From positions 1-64,000 of the forward strand of contig NZ_JBNHER010000196.1 in the NCBI RefSeq assembly GCF_050015975.1: 64,000 nt of DNA, given 5' to 3'. A program made the position numbers and the translations under genes. This document shows, in pieces, positions 9,744 to 26,636 of the stretch. Numbering within the stretch: position 1 is the first letter of the stretch; the number at the start of each line of letters is the position of its first letter. Under the pieces are notes generated by a model, which was not told the origin of the DNA, did no database searches, and saw nothing but the letters and a program-made list of their open reading frames with translations. The stretch is from Trichodesmium sp050015975. GTDB taxonomy: Bacteria; Cyanobacteriota; Cyanobacteriia; Cyanobacteriales; Microcoleaceae.

Positions 9744-10826
9744 CTACTGACTACTGACTACTGATTCAGCCATTCCTACTACTACTTTACGTTTACCGAC
9801 AAAAGGAGTTCTACCATGAGCAGTTAACATATTATCTAGTAATAAAACATCCCCACTTTGCCAAGGAAAATGTATTGCTTCTTGCTGATAAATTTCCCGA
9901 ATTTCATCAAGAATAGATGACTCAATAGGAGTACCATCACCATAATAAGCATTACGAGGAAGTTCATCTTCTGACACAACAGATAAAAGTTGCTCTTGAA
10001 CTTGCTTCGTTAAATTCGATATATGAAATAGATGAGCTTGATTAAACCATACCATTTCTCCTGTTTTTGGATGGTTAGCAACAGCCTGACAAATTTGATA
10101 AGTTCTGAGAGAATTTTCCTCTTTCCAATCAAATTTAATTCCAGCAGAATGACAATATTTTTCTACTTCAGATTTATCATTAGTTTGAAAAACAGTTTCC
10201 CAAGGTAAATCTAATCCATTGCCATAGTTCCGGACATACATTACTTTTTTTTCCTGAAACTTTTCCCTAATACTAGGATTAATACGTTCAAAAATCTTTC
10301 GACTATTAGCTATTGGTGTAGCACCTCCTTCTTCAGCAGCTTGAACACAATAAAAACAAATTTTTATCGGCCAGCTAAGACTATATGCCATTTCATTGTG
10401 CAAAGGAATAGATTGTTCTGGCGGGTATTCTGTCGAAGTATATATTTGATTATTGACTTGAGTTCGGGGTGTCGAACGGTAAGAATATTCCAACAACTTA
10501 CCGAAAGTAGATTGCATAAAATTTTCAAATTCAGCAATCCCATTTAATTGGAAATTCCTAAATAAAATTCCCCCTTCTTTTAACAGATGAGTTTCAATTA
10601 ACTCTTGATTATTTGTAGCCCAACCAACTAAGTCTAACTTTTCTTGAGATGGTTCAATTACAACTGGTAAATTATTACCCAATTGGAATGGATAAATTTT
10701 CACCAGTTCTTGGGAGGATAATTTAACTTTTTTGCGTTTAATAGTGCCTATTTTATTCATCTTTATTTGAGTAGTTATTAAGAGTTTTTTTCCTAGGTTT
10801 TGTTTCTGTTTCCTCAACCTAACCAT
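9744..10826 (-). CDS. SyrP/TauD-type Fe(II)/2-oxoglutarate aspartate beta-hydroxylase
   Basis: This 360-residue non-haem iron dioxygenase belongs to the TauD/SyrP group. SyrP-like members hydroxylate the beta-carbon of an aspartyl residue held on a PCP. The iron ligands are His143 and Glu145 (LHNEM) and His337 (DNMLTAHGR), with a basic 2-oxoglutarate anchor in VGKRK. The spacing from the first to the last histidine (194 residues) is the same as in the hydroxylase domain at 19275-21812. It lies just upstream of the terminal Asp-loading NRPS, so that module is its probable substrate partner. Homology begins near residue 23 (MNKIGTIKRKKVKL), which suggests the true start is the ATG at 10760. In the related protein this region is joined to a C domain; here the two are separate genes with repeats between them. 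Confidence 0.9.
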   Translation of the reverse strand: MVRLRKQKQNLGKKLLITTQIKMNKIGTIKRKKVKLSSQELVKIYPFQLGNNLPVVIEPSQEKLDLVGWATNNQELIETHLLKEGGILFRNFQLNGIAEFENFMQSTFGKLLEYSYRSTPRTQVNNQIYTSTEYPPEQSIPLHNEMAYSLSWPIKICFYCVQAAEEGGATPIANSRKIFERINPSIREKFQEKKVMYVRNYGNGLDLPWETVFQTNDKSEVEKYCHSAGIKFDWKEENSLRTYQICQAVANHPKTGEMVWFNQAHLFHISNLTKQVQEQLLSVVSEDELPRNAYYGDGTPIESSILDEIREIYQQEAIHFPWQSGDVLLLDNMLTAHGRTPFVGKRKVVVGMAESVVSSQ

Positions 10827-11270
10827 ATTTTGATTTATTATTTTTAACTTTATTGAGATTGGATGGTATTCAGTTTAATATCAAATCTGCTTGGTTCGGA
10901 CTGTTTTATTTGAGTAGTCATGTTTGATATTTTTTTGATTAATTAGATTTGTTTGAGGTATCAAATCAAACCATATTTATTTAATCCCAAATCTGTTTTA
11001 TAGGATTTTGAAGTAATACCATGTCCGGATAAGAACGTGATAAAAACACTTCTTTCTCCTCGTACATTCTTTTCTCGAGTCTCGAGTCTCCTGACTCCTC
11101 CCTAATTATTTATAACTATTCAACCGGACTTGATATAAGTTACAGCGGATTCCAGTTTTGTGAGGTATACCCACGCGGGCAAGATGCCCGCACATACATT
11201 CATTGAATTGTTAATATTTGTACTTCATATACTTGGAATCTGCTGTATGAACTAATAAACCGTATCGAAG
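10827..11270. other. Repeat-filled spacer between NRPS and hydroxylase
   Basis: About 440 bp without a gene. It contains gtctcga and gactcct heptamers around 11070-11100, a TA-flanked inverted-repeat element at 11141-11247, and AT-rich sequence repeating atcaaat and caaatctg words. It lies where a C domain and a hydroxylase are fused in the neighbouring protein at 19275-21812. Confidence 0.7.
11141..11247. mobile_element. MITE-like element with 14-bp terminal inverted repeats
   Basis: The ends are TACAGCGGATTCCA (11141-11154) and TGGAATCTGCTGTA (11234-11247), complementary at 13 of 14 positions. Both ends begin or finish with TA, as expected for the TA target duplication of IS630/Tc1-mariner elements. 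The interior is about 80 bp, has no coding capacity, and carries a 7-bp stem hairpin GCGGGCA-aga-TGCCCGC at 11175-11191. The IS630 assignment is inferred from the TA ends only. Confidence 0.6.
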
Positions 11271-19115
<7,845 letters not shown>

Positions 19116-19149
19116 AGTTATTATTTTATAATTTTAGGTAGTAAAGTTC

Positions 19150-19264
19150 GTAGTAGGGCTTTAGCCCTATAATTCAAAGTATCGGGCTGAAGCCCTACTA
19201 CAAGCAATTGATTAATTTTTTAATTTTTTAATTAGTTCTAATTATCGGGCTGAAGCCCTACTAC
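19150..19264. repeat. TAGTAGGGCTTTAGCCC elements between NRPS and hydroxylase genes
   Basis: The element at 19150-19201 starts GTAGTAGGGCTTTAGCCC and ends GGGCTGAAGCCCTACTAC, so its ends are complementary. A half copy, ATCGGGCTGAAGCCCTACTA, follows at 19244-19264. Both fall in the 159-bp gap between two cluster genes and are related to the copy at 9581-9628. Confidence 0.75.
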
Positions 19265-19274
19265 AAACACTTGA

Positions 19275-21812
19275 TTAATTTTCTGATTCCTCCATTAATT
19301 CTCCCATTGCTACAACAATTTTTCGTTCGCCAACATAAGGATTACGACCATGAGCAATCAGCATATTATCTAACATAATCATATTTCCTGCTTGCCAAGG
19401 AAAACTAATTGTAGCCTTTTCATAAATCGCTCCAATTTCTTCAATTACTGAATCTTCAATAGGAGAACCATCACCATAATAAACATTTCGAGGCAGACTT
19501 TTTTCTCCAAATTCAGATAATAAAGATTCGCGCACAGCAGCATCTAAATATGAAATGTGATGTAACTGAATTTGATTAAAAAATATCTTTTCTCCAGTTT
19601 TGGGATGAGTAGTAATTGCTGGTCTTAATTTAGCAGTTTTTAAACCATTATTTTCTAACCACTCAAATTCCATTCCAGCATTTTTACAATAAGTTTCAAC
19701 CTCCGATTTATTGTTAGTGTGGAAAAAGTCTTGCCAGCTTACGTCCAAATCTTCAACATAATTTCTGACATACATTAATTGTTTTTCCTCTAATTTTTCT
19801 CGTAACTGAGGACTCAACATTTGATAAACCTTTCGACAGTCAACAATAGGAGTGTCTCCCCCTGATTCTGCTGCTTTTACACATAGGAAAAATATTTTCT
19901 GAGGCCAACGATGTAAATGAGAACTTTCATTATGAAATAGGATAGCTTTATCCTCTGGATAAGGCGTGGAACCATAAACTTTCTTACTGACACCTTCCCT
20001 TGGTAAATCTCCATATTCTCCAAATAAATTGGAGGAAATAGCACCAGCAACCTTTTCAAATTTTGAGATAGAATTAATATTAAAATCTTTAAACAAAATT
20101 GCACCATGTTGACGTAAATTAGTCTCAAAAAATTCTCGGTTATTCGTTGCCCAGTCAGCTATATCGACCTCCTCACTGTTAGGTTCAATGACTAAAGGAA
20201 GCGTTTGTTCTGGTTGTAAATAACTCGTTTTAATTAAATCTTTTTGTGGCAGACTAACTGCCTTGGGTTTGATAGACTTAAACTTTTTAAAATTAGCTTT
20301 AGTTCGTTTAGCTTTAGCAGCTACTTGAGCTTCTTTTTCTGATTCAGTCAGCATTTCTAACTCCTTAATTTTAGTATCTGGATTATTGGCAATATTACTT
20401 AATAATGTTTGTAAATTGCCGGACATTTTAGCGATATCTTGTTGTTCAAAAAGGTCGGTATTATATCTTAAATCCCAAGTAATTCCAGCCTCAGTTTCCT
20501 CAACAAATATAGTCAAGTCAAATCTAGTTGCTCCATTATCAATCCCCAAAGGTTCGATAGTTAAATTAGGAAGTTCAAACTTAGACTTCGGAGTATTTAG
20601 AAACACAAACAACACTTGAAATAGTGGAGTTGTATTATTTTTTCTCTCAGGCCGCAAAACATCTACCAATTTAGCAAATGGTAAATCTTGATGAGCATAA
20701 GCTCCTAAAGTCACTTCCTGAACTCGCTTTAGCAACTCTTTAAAAGTAGGATTACCAGATAAGTTAGTTCGTATCACTAGCAAATTTACAAAAAAACCAA
20801 TCAGAGATTCTGTTTCTGCTCGGTTGCGATTAGCAATATCGGTACCTACAACAATATCATCAGAATTTGTATAACGATACAACAGAGTTTGCCAAGCTGC
20901 CAACAATGTCATAAATAAAGTTACGCCTTGTTGACGACTCAAAGCTTGGAGTTTTTCTGTAATTGTGGGAGAAACAGTAAAAGATTCAACTTTACTTTGC
21001 CCACTTCTAACCCCTGTATCTTCCTTCTTAAATGGTAACTCCAAAGTAGGGGGTGCCCCTGCCAGTTGTTGCCTCCAATAAGAAATCAGATTTTCTAGAA
21101 TTTCCTCACTTAACCATTGTCGTTGCCAAATACTATAGTCAGCGTATTGAATAGGTAATTCTGTTAACGGGGATGACTTACCCTGACTATAGGCAGTGTA
21201 GAGAGCAGAAAATTCTTTGATAAATACTCCAAAGGACCAAGCGTCAATGATGATATGGTGCATTGTCACCAGTAGTATTGATTCTGTGGCTGAGAATTTT
21301 AGTATACTAACTCTTAACAGATGGCCTGTAGTCAGATTAAAAGGTTTTGCCGCTTCTTGTCGGGCGTATTTTTGCAAGTCGGTTTGCTGTTGAGTAGGAG
21401 ATAGATTTTGCCAATCGTTAACTTCAAATTGGAAGTTAAGCTCTGGTTCAACTATTTGTACTGAAGTACCGTTGTCCTCTTGAAACCGAGTGCGTAATAC
21501 TTCATGGCGACGGCCAATCTCTACTATAGCTGACTTGAGAGCATCATAGTTGATATCGCCTGTAATCCTTAACCATCCAGAATCATTATAGGTAGCATTT
21601 GGTCCCTCTAGTTGGTAGAGAAACCACAGTCTTTCCTGTGCCCAAGATAGAGGAAATTTATTTGATTTTCTGATGGCAGGAGCGATCGGTAACTTGAGTG
21701 GATCTATTCCTTCCTTAGTTAATAATTTGATTAGTGCTATCCGTTTTTTATCAGAGAGAGTTGTTAGTTTTTTAGCTATTTTTTGTTGTTCAATTTGATT
21801 TAAAGTCATCAT
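19275..21812 (-). CDS. Condensation domain fused to SyrP/TauD-type aspartate beta-hydroxylase
   Basis: This 845-residue protein begins with a short helical lead (1-45) and a C domain (about 52-470) carrying HHIIIDA at 185-191, with alanine in place of the usual glycine. A lysine- and alanine-rich linker (about 485-535) joins it to a TauD/SyrP-type hydroxylase. The iron ligands of that domain are His627, Glu629 (FHNES) and His821 (AHGR), with a basic 2-oxoglutarate anchor near 830. It lies directly upstream in pathway order of the Asp-loading module of the next NRPS, which lacks a working C domain. The likely roles are therefore to condense the incoming polyketide with PCP-bound Asp and to hydroxylate that Asp. 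A GVRSGQSK stretch near residue 265 is probably repeat-derived. The C-hydroxylase fusion is the distinctive feature of this gene. Confidence 0.9.
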   Translation of the reverse strand: MMTLNQIEQQKIAKKLTTLSDKKRIALIKLLTKEGIDPLKLPIAPAIRKSNKFPLSWAQERLWFLYQLEGPNATYNDSGWLRITGDINYDALKSAIVEIGRRHEVLRTRFQEDNGTSVQIVEPELNFQFEVNDWQNLSPTQQQTDLQKYARQEAAKPFNLTTGHLLRVSILKFSATESILLVTMHHIIIDAWSFGVFIKEFSALYTAYSQGKSSPLTELPIQYADYSIWQRQWLSEEILENLISYWRQQLAGAPPTLELPFKKEDTGVRSGQSKVESFTVSPTITEKLQALSRQQGVTLFMTLLAAWQTLLYRYTNSDDIVVGTDIANRNRAETESLIGFFVNLLVIRTNLSGNPTFKELLKRVQEVTLGAYAHQDLPFAKLVDVLRPERKNNTTPLFQVLFVFLNTPKSKFELPNLTIEPLGIDNGATRFDLTIFVEETEAGITWDLRYNTDLFEQQDIAKMSGNLQTLLSNIANNPDTKIKELEMLTESEKEAQVAAKAKRTKANFKKFKSIKPKAVSLPQKDLIKTSYLQPEQTLPLVIEPNSEEVDIADWATNNREFFETNLRQHGAILFKDFNINSISKFEKVAGAISSNLFGEYGDLPREGVSKKVYGSTPYPEDKAILFHNESSHLHRWPQKIFFLCVKAAESGGDTPIVDCRKVYQMLSPQLREKLEEKQLMYVRNYVEDLDVSWQDFFHTNNKSEVETYCKNAGMEFEWLENNGLKTAKLRPAITTHPKTGEKIFFNQIQLHHISYLDAAVRESLLSEFGEKSLPRNVYYGDGSPIEDSVIEEIGAIYEKATISFPWQAGNMIMLDNMLIAHGRNPYVGERKIVVAMGELMEESEN

Positions 21813-21974
21813 CTTTTCCAGTAGTCAGTAGTTTTTTTAATAGTCAGTAGTCATAATCTTAAAAATTTTCTGTTAATCATAATTATAAAAATCATCATAA
21901 ATAATTGATAATTGCTATAAATTTTACTAATGAACAATTAATAATTAGAGATGATTTTCATTATCCATTATCCA

Positions 21975-24900
21975 TTAATCATCTATCGTACTCTCCACAA
22001 GTTCTAGCATTTGATTAATCTTTTCTAAATCGCTATCTATAGTCTCTTTTTGACTATTGATATATTCTGAAAAATTAGCAACAGTTGTCAAATTAAATAT
22101 CTCACCGATATTAATATCTACTGTAAAGTTTTGCTTGATTTTGGCAATGAGCATAGTTGCTACTAATGAATCTCCTCCTAATTCAAAAAAGTCGTCATTT
22201 ATTCCTACTTTATTACCACCAAGAACAGATTGAAAAATCTCAACTAAAATTTCTTCTTGTTGATTTCTTGGGGCAACATAAACAGTTCCTAAATTTATAG
22301 AACTATCTTTTTCAGAATCTACTAATTGCTCTAAATTACTTTCTTTTTTGACCCGCTCTCGCTTAACCCATTGGTTTATTCTTGCTTCTAAATCTCCAGT
22401 AGAAACAACTAATTGATTAGTATTACTTTCAGATAGTATTACCTCAAAAGCTTTTGTTCCTTCTTCGGGCGTAATTAATAGTTCTGCTAAGTTCTTGCCA
22501 AAACTTAAATTTTGTTTTGATTCTGAACCTACTTTCCAGCCATCCCAATTAACACTTATCCAAGGAGAATTATTTTCTAGATGATTATCTGCCTGAACAA
22601 AATAATCCATAAAACTATTACTAGCTGTATAAGCCACAAATCCTAATCCTCCTAAAATTGATGAGATACTAGACATTAATAAACAGAAGTCTATCTCTCT
22701 ATCTTTGAGCAATTTTCCTAATACTAATGTGCCGTAAATCTTAGACATAAATTGTGGCTGACACTCGGCTTTTCCTATATTTTGAATAGCATTAATTGAG
22801 TTTCCTGTGACCATACCAGCAGCATGAATCACTCCATTAATTTTACCAAATTTTTTCTCTGCTTTTTCAATGACTAATTCCATTTTTTGAAAGTCAGAAA
22901 CATCAGCACTCAAAACTAAAACTTCGGCTCCATAAGTTTCAAATTCTTGTAATTTTTGAATCTTCTGACTAATACTATCTTGTTCGTCATGACTCTTAAC
23001 CCATTCTGACCAATTATCTCGCTCTGGAAAAGTAGAACGTCCGATTAAAATTAACTTAGCTTGTACTGTCTTGGCTAGAAATTCTGCTAATACAATTCCA
23101 ATACCACCAAGTCCTCCTGTAATTAGATAAACTCCTTGTTCTTTTAGCTTTTGTTGAGGAGATTTGGTTTGAGATTTTAATGGGAATAATTCAAAGTTTT
23201 CTACCCAGCGAGACTTTCCACGATAGGCAATAATTTGTGCTGAAGATGTTGCAGTTAATTCAGTAATTAGATGCTCTATAAGTATCTTTTCTTGCTTACT
23301 TCCAATATCGGGAAGCGCTACATCAATACAACGACAACTAAAGTTAAAGTATTCTTGAGAAATTACTTTTACAGGTCCTAATATAGTGGATTTTTCAGGA
23401 GACAAAATCTCGTTTCCTGTTACATCCTGCATATTATTAGAGACAACAAAAATTTCACATTGCTCTGCTAAGAGTTGTTTTCCACAAGCTTGAGCAAAAA
23501 ATAGCAAACTATAGAATCCTAAATCTTGAGCTTTGTCAAATAAATCTGCATCTAATTCTTTTGTTAATTTCTCTGTTGTTAAACTCCACAAATGAATCAC
23601 TTTTTCTGGAATTAAGTTTGAGCTGACAAGTTCATCTAGCAGAGTATTGTAGTCATCAGGTTGAGTCGGATTTAAAGTATAAATTCCTTGACTATCCTTC
23701 ATAAACGAGTCTCCCACTTTGACACAAATTACTTTTTCGCTAAGTTGTGTCAGTTGCGTAGCTAACTTTTCTCCCAAACCAGACTCATCTATAAACAACA
23801 AAATATTACCCAATGATTTTTCTGCTTGACTTGGTGGTAGGGGCAAGCGCTTCCAAGAAGGAATATAAAACCATTGAGAAATATCTGACTTTTTACCTGC
23901 AACTTGCTGCTTCAGTTTTGTGTTTTCTCCTGGTTTCGGTGGAGATATCCAGTAACGCTGACGTTCAAAAGGATAAGTAGGTAAAGGAACGCGATAACGA
24001 TCCTCTTGACTATAAAATGCATTCCAATTTACTTCAACTCCAGCTAACCAAAGATTACCAACAGAGGTAAGTAAAAAAGCGACATCCGATTTATCCTCTT
24101 GGGGATGACGTACCGATGTTAATACTAGCTGTTCTTGATTGATACTCGGATGTCGTTTAGTTAAGGAAGTCAAGGTTCTACCTGGACCTACTTCTAACAA
24201 AATTTGCTCTGGACTTTGCAGCAGATTTTCCAACCCTTTAGCAAACAGAACAGTTTGACGCAAATGTTGCACCCAATAATTGGGATCTGTTGCCTGAGAT
24301 TCTGTAATCCAATCTCCTGTCAAGTTAGAGATATAAGGAATTTGAGGAGGTTTTAACGATTCCTGTTTAACTCTATCTCTAAAATCATTGAGGATAGGTT
24401 CCATCATTTGAGAATGGAAAGCATGAGAAGTATGGAGGCGACGACATTCTATATTTTTAGCAGCTAATTTATTTTCGAGAATTTCTATAGATTCTGTATC
24501 GCCAGAAACTACACATCGGGAAGACTCATTTATGGCAGCAATGGCAAGTTTTTCTGTTAACAGAGGTTGGAGTTCCTCTGAAGAAAGCGGAATAGAAAGC
24601 ATTCCACCAGTTGGCAGTTGCTGCATCATTTTGCCTCTCGCTGCAACCAACGATAGAGCAGTTTCTAGGGAGAATACTTCTGCTAAAGTTGCAGCTACAT
24701 ATTCACCAATACTATGACCGATCGCTGCTTTAGGAGAAATACCCCAAGATTGCCATAATTTCGCTAGAGCATATTCTATGACGAAAATAGCGACCTGAGC
24801 GATCGCTGTTTGTTGTAATTTTTCCTGTGCTGTCTGAGTTGCGTCAGGTTGAGGATAAAGTATCTGACGTAGGTCTAACCCTAACTCTGGTTTAAGTATT

Positions 24901-26594
24901 TCCGAGCATAAATCTACCTGTTCCCGAAATACAGATTCAGTTTCGTAGACTTCCAATGCCATGTTTACATACTGAGACCCCTGACCAGGAAACATGAAGA
25001 CAACAGGTCGGTCTGTTGATTCTGAGACGTTCTTGGTAAAAACCTGTTGGGAATCTAAATTTGTCAGTTCTTGTACTGCTTCAGTAGCTGACTGACAAAC
25101 TAACATCCGTCGATAACTGAACGCTCGGCGACCGCAACTCAAGGTGTAAGCAGCATCAGCTAAATTTAAGTCGGGATTTTCTGTGATATGTTTCGCCAAG
25201 TTAGCAGTTGCTTGGTCGAGTGCAGAACTGGTTTTAGCAGAAATGAGCAGCAAATGCTTTCCTCTAGACTCTCCTGAAGGGGGGAGTTCGGGAGTTTCTT
25301 CTAAAATGACATGAGCATTAGTGCCACCAATACCAAAAGAACTAACCCCAGCTCGTCGAGGACTACCATTGCTCTTCCATTCAGATAGGGTAGTATTGAC
25401 GTAAAATGGACTGTTAGCAAAATCAATTTGAGGCGATGGCTCTTCAAAGTGTAAACTAGGAGGAATTAACTTATGTTTAAGAGCTAATACTGTTTTGATC
25501 AATCCTCCCACACCTGCTGCTGCGTCTAGATGTCCCATATTACTTTTGAGAGAACCGATCGCACAAAAATTCTGTTTCTGGGTACTTTTTCTAAATGCCC
25601 TAGTCAAAGCAGCAATTTCAATGGGGTCTCCCAATGTTGTAGCAGTGCCATGAGCTTCTATGTAAGTAATACTCTCAGCATCTACTTCAGCTACATCTTG
25701 AGCTTGCGCAATAACTGCTGCTTGACCTTCTGTACTCGGTGCGGTGTAACCAACTTTTACCGAGCCATCATTATTAATGGCCGAACCCTTAATAACAGCA
25801 TAGATAGAATCTCTATCTTCGATCGCATCTTCCAGTCGCTTGAGCAGAACAATACCTAAACCACTACCCGGTATAGTACCCTTAGCTTGGGCATCAAAAG
25901 CTCGACAATGACCATCTGGAGAAAGAATCATGCCTTCAGTATATAGATAACCTGTATTCTGGGGCACCATAATAGAGACTCCACCTGCCAAAGCCATATT
26001 ACATTCTCCATTGAGCAAACTCTGACAAGCTAGGTGAACTGCTACCAATGAAGTTGAACAAGCTGTCTGAACGTTAACAGCAGGCCCCCGGAGATTCAAT
26101 TTATAACTAACGCGGGTGGGCAGAAAATCTTTATCGCTAGTTATCATTAATTTGTAGCCACCCACAAAATCCTCGGAGTCATAGTTAGGATAGACATTGT
26201 TAAGCAAGTAAGTGTTTAAACCTATACCCGCATAGACTCCGATCGCTCCACGATATTTTTCTGAGTCATAACCAGCACTTTCAATAACTTCCCAAGCTGA
26301 TTCTAAAAAAAGACGTTGTTGTGGATCGATATCCTCAGCTTCCTTAGCACTGAAACCAAAGAAATTTGCATCGAACATTTCGATATCTGAAATGACTGGT
26401 CTCGCTTTTACATAGTTGGGATTTTTGAGCAGGTTAGAGCTAATACCTAAGTCTAGGAGTTCTTGTTCTGAAAACACAGAAATAGACTCAACACCATCTT
26501 TGAGGTTTTGCCAGAAAGAATCAATATCTTTTGCTTTAGGAAAGCGACCGGATAATCCAATAATTGCAATATCTAATTCGTTAATTTCATTCAT
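21975..26594 (-). CDS. Type I PKS module: KS-AT-KR-ACP
   Basis: This 1539-residue monomodular PKS adds one malonate and reduces the ketone. The KS has its cysteine in QTACSTSLVAVHLA, with histidines in EAHGTATTLGDP and LKSNMGHLDAAAG. The AT has the GHSIGEYVAATLAEV nucleophile motif and HAFH, which indicates malonyl-CoA. After a long pseudo-KR linker, the KR carries GGLGGIG for NADPH and the Ser-Tyr-Asn set in SSISSILGGLGFVAYTASN. The ACP serine is in ELGGDSLVATML. It has no DH, ER or methyltransferase. It begins without an N-terminal docking helix. It follows the Gly-loading NRPS, so it should turn glycine into a 4-amino-3-hydroxybutyrate (statine-like) unit. The gap to the upstream gene is only 42 bp, consistent with one operon. 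Confidence 0.93.
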   Translation of the reverse strand: MNEINELDIAIIGLSGRFPKAKDIDSFWQNLKDGVESISVFSEQELLDLGISSNLLKNPNYVKARPVISDIEMFDANFFGFSAKEAEDIDPQQRLFLESAWEVIESAGYDSEKYRGAIGVYAGIGLNTYLLNNVYPNYDSEDFVGGYKLMITSDKDFLPTRVSYKLNLRGPAVNVQTACSTSLVAVHLACQSLLNGECNMALAGGVSIMVPQNTGYLYTEGMILSPDGHCRAFDAQAKGTIPGSGLGIVLLKRLEDAIEDRDSIYAVIKGSAINNDGSVKVGYTAPSTEGQAAVIAQAQDVAEVDAESITYIEAHGTATTLGDPIEIAALTRAFRKSTQKQNFCAIGSLKSNMGHLDAAAGVGGLIKTVLALKHKLIPPSLHFEEPSPQIDFANSPFYVNTTLSEWKSNGSPRRAGVSSFGIGGTNAHVILEETPELPPSGESRGKHLLLISAKTSSALDQATANLAKHITENPDLNLADAAYTLSCGRRAFSYRRMLVCQSATEAVQELTNLDSQQVFTKNVSESTDRPVVFMFPGQGSQYVNMALEVYETESVFREQVDLCSEILKPELGLDLRQILYPQPDATQTAQEKLQQTAIAQVAIFVIEYALAKLWQSWGISPKAAIGHSIGEYVAATLAEVFSLETALSLVAARGKMMQQLPTGGMLSIPLSSEELQPLLTEKLAIAAINESSRCVVSGDTESIEILENKLAAKNIECRRLHTSHAFHSQMMEPILNDFRDRVKQESLKPPQIPYISNLTGDWITESQATDPNYWVQHLRQTVLFAKGLENLLQSPEQILLEVGPGRTLTSLTKRHPSINQEQLVLTSVRHPQEDKSDVAFLLTSVGNLWLAGVEVNWNAFYSQEDRYRVPLPTYPFERQRYWISPPKPGENTKLKQQVAGKKSDISQWFYIPSWKRLPLPPSQAEKSLGNILLFIDESGLGEKLATQLTQLSEKVICVKVGDSFMKDSQGIYTLNPTQPDDYNTLLDELVSSNLIPEKVIHLWSLTTEKLTKELDADLFDKAQDLGFYSLLFFAQACGKQLLAEQCEIFVVSNNMQDVTGNEILSPEKSTILGPVKVISQEYFNFSCRCIDVALPDIGSKQEKILIEHLITELTATSSAQIIAYRGKSRWVENFELFPLKSQTKSPQQKLKEQGVYLITGGLGGIGIVLAEFLAKTVQAKLILIGRSTFPERDNWSEWVKSHDEQDSISQKIQKLQEFETYGAEVLVLSADVSDFQKMELVIEKAEKKFGKINGVIHAAGMVTGNSINAIQNIGKAECQPQFMSKIYGTLVLGKLLKDREIDFCLLMSSISSILGGLGFVAYTASNSFMDYFVQADNHLENNSPWISVNWDGWKVGSESKQNLSFGKNLAELLITPEEGTKAFEVILSESNTNQLVVSTGDLEARINQWVKRERVKKESNLEQLVDSEKDSSINLGTVYVAPRNQQEEILVEIFQSVLGGNKVGINDDFFELGGDSLVATMLIAKIKQNFTVDINIGEIFNLTTVANFSEYINSQKETIDSDLEKINQMLELVESTIDD

Positions 26595-26636
26595 ACTTTT
26601 CTCTGCTTATTTTATAATTTTAATTTAGTCAAAATA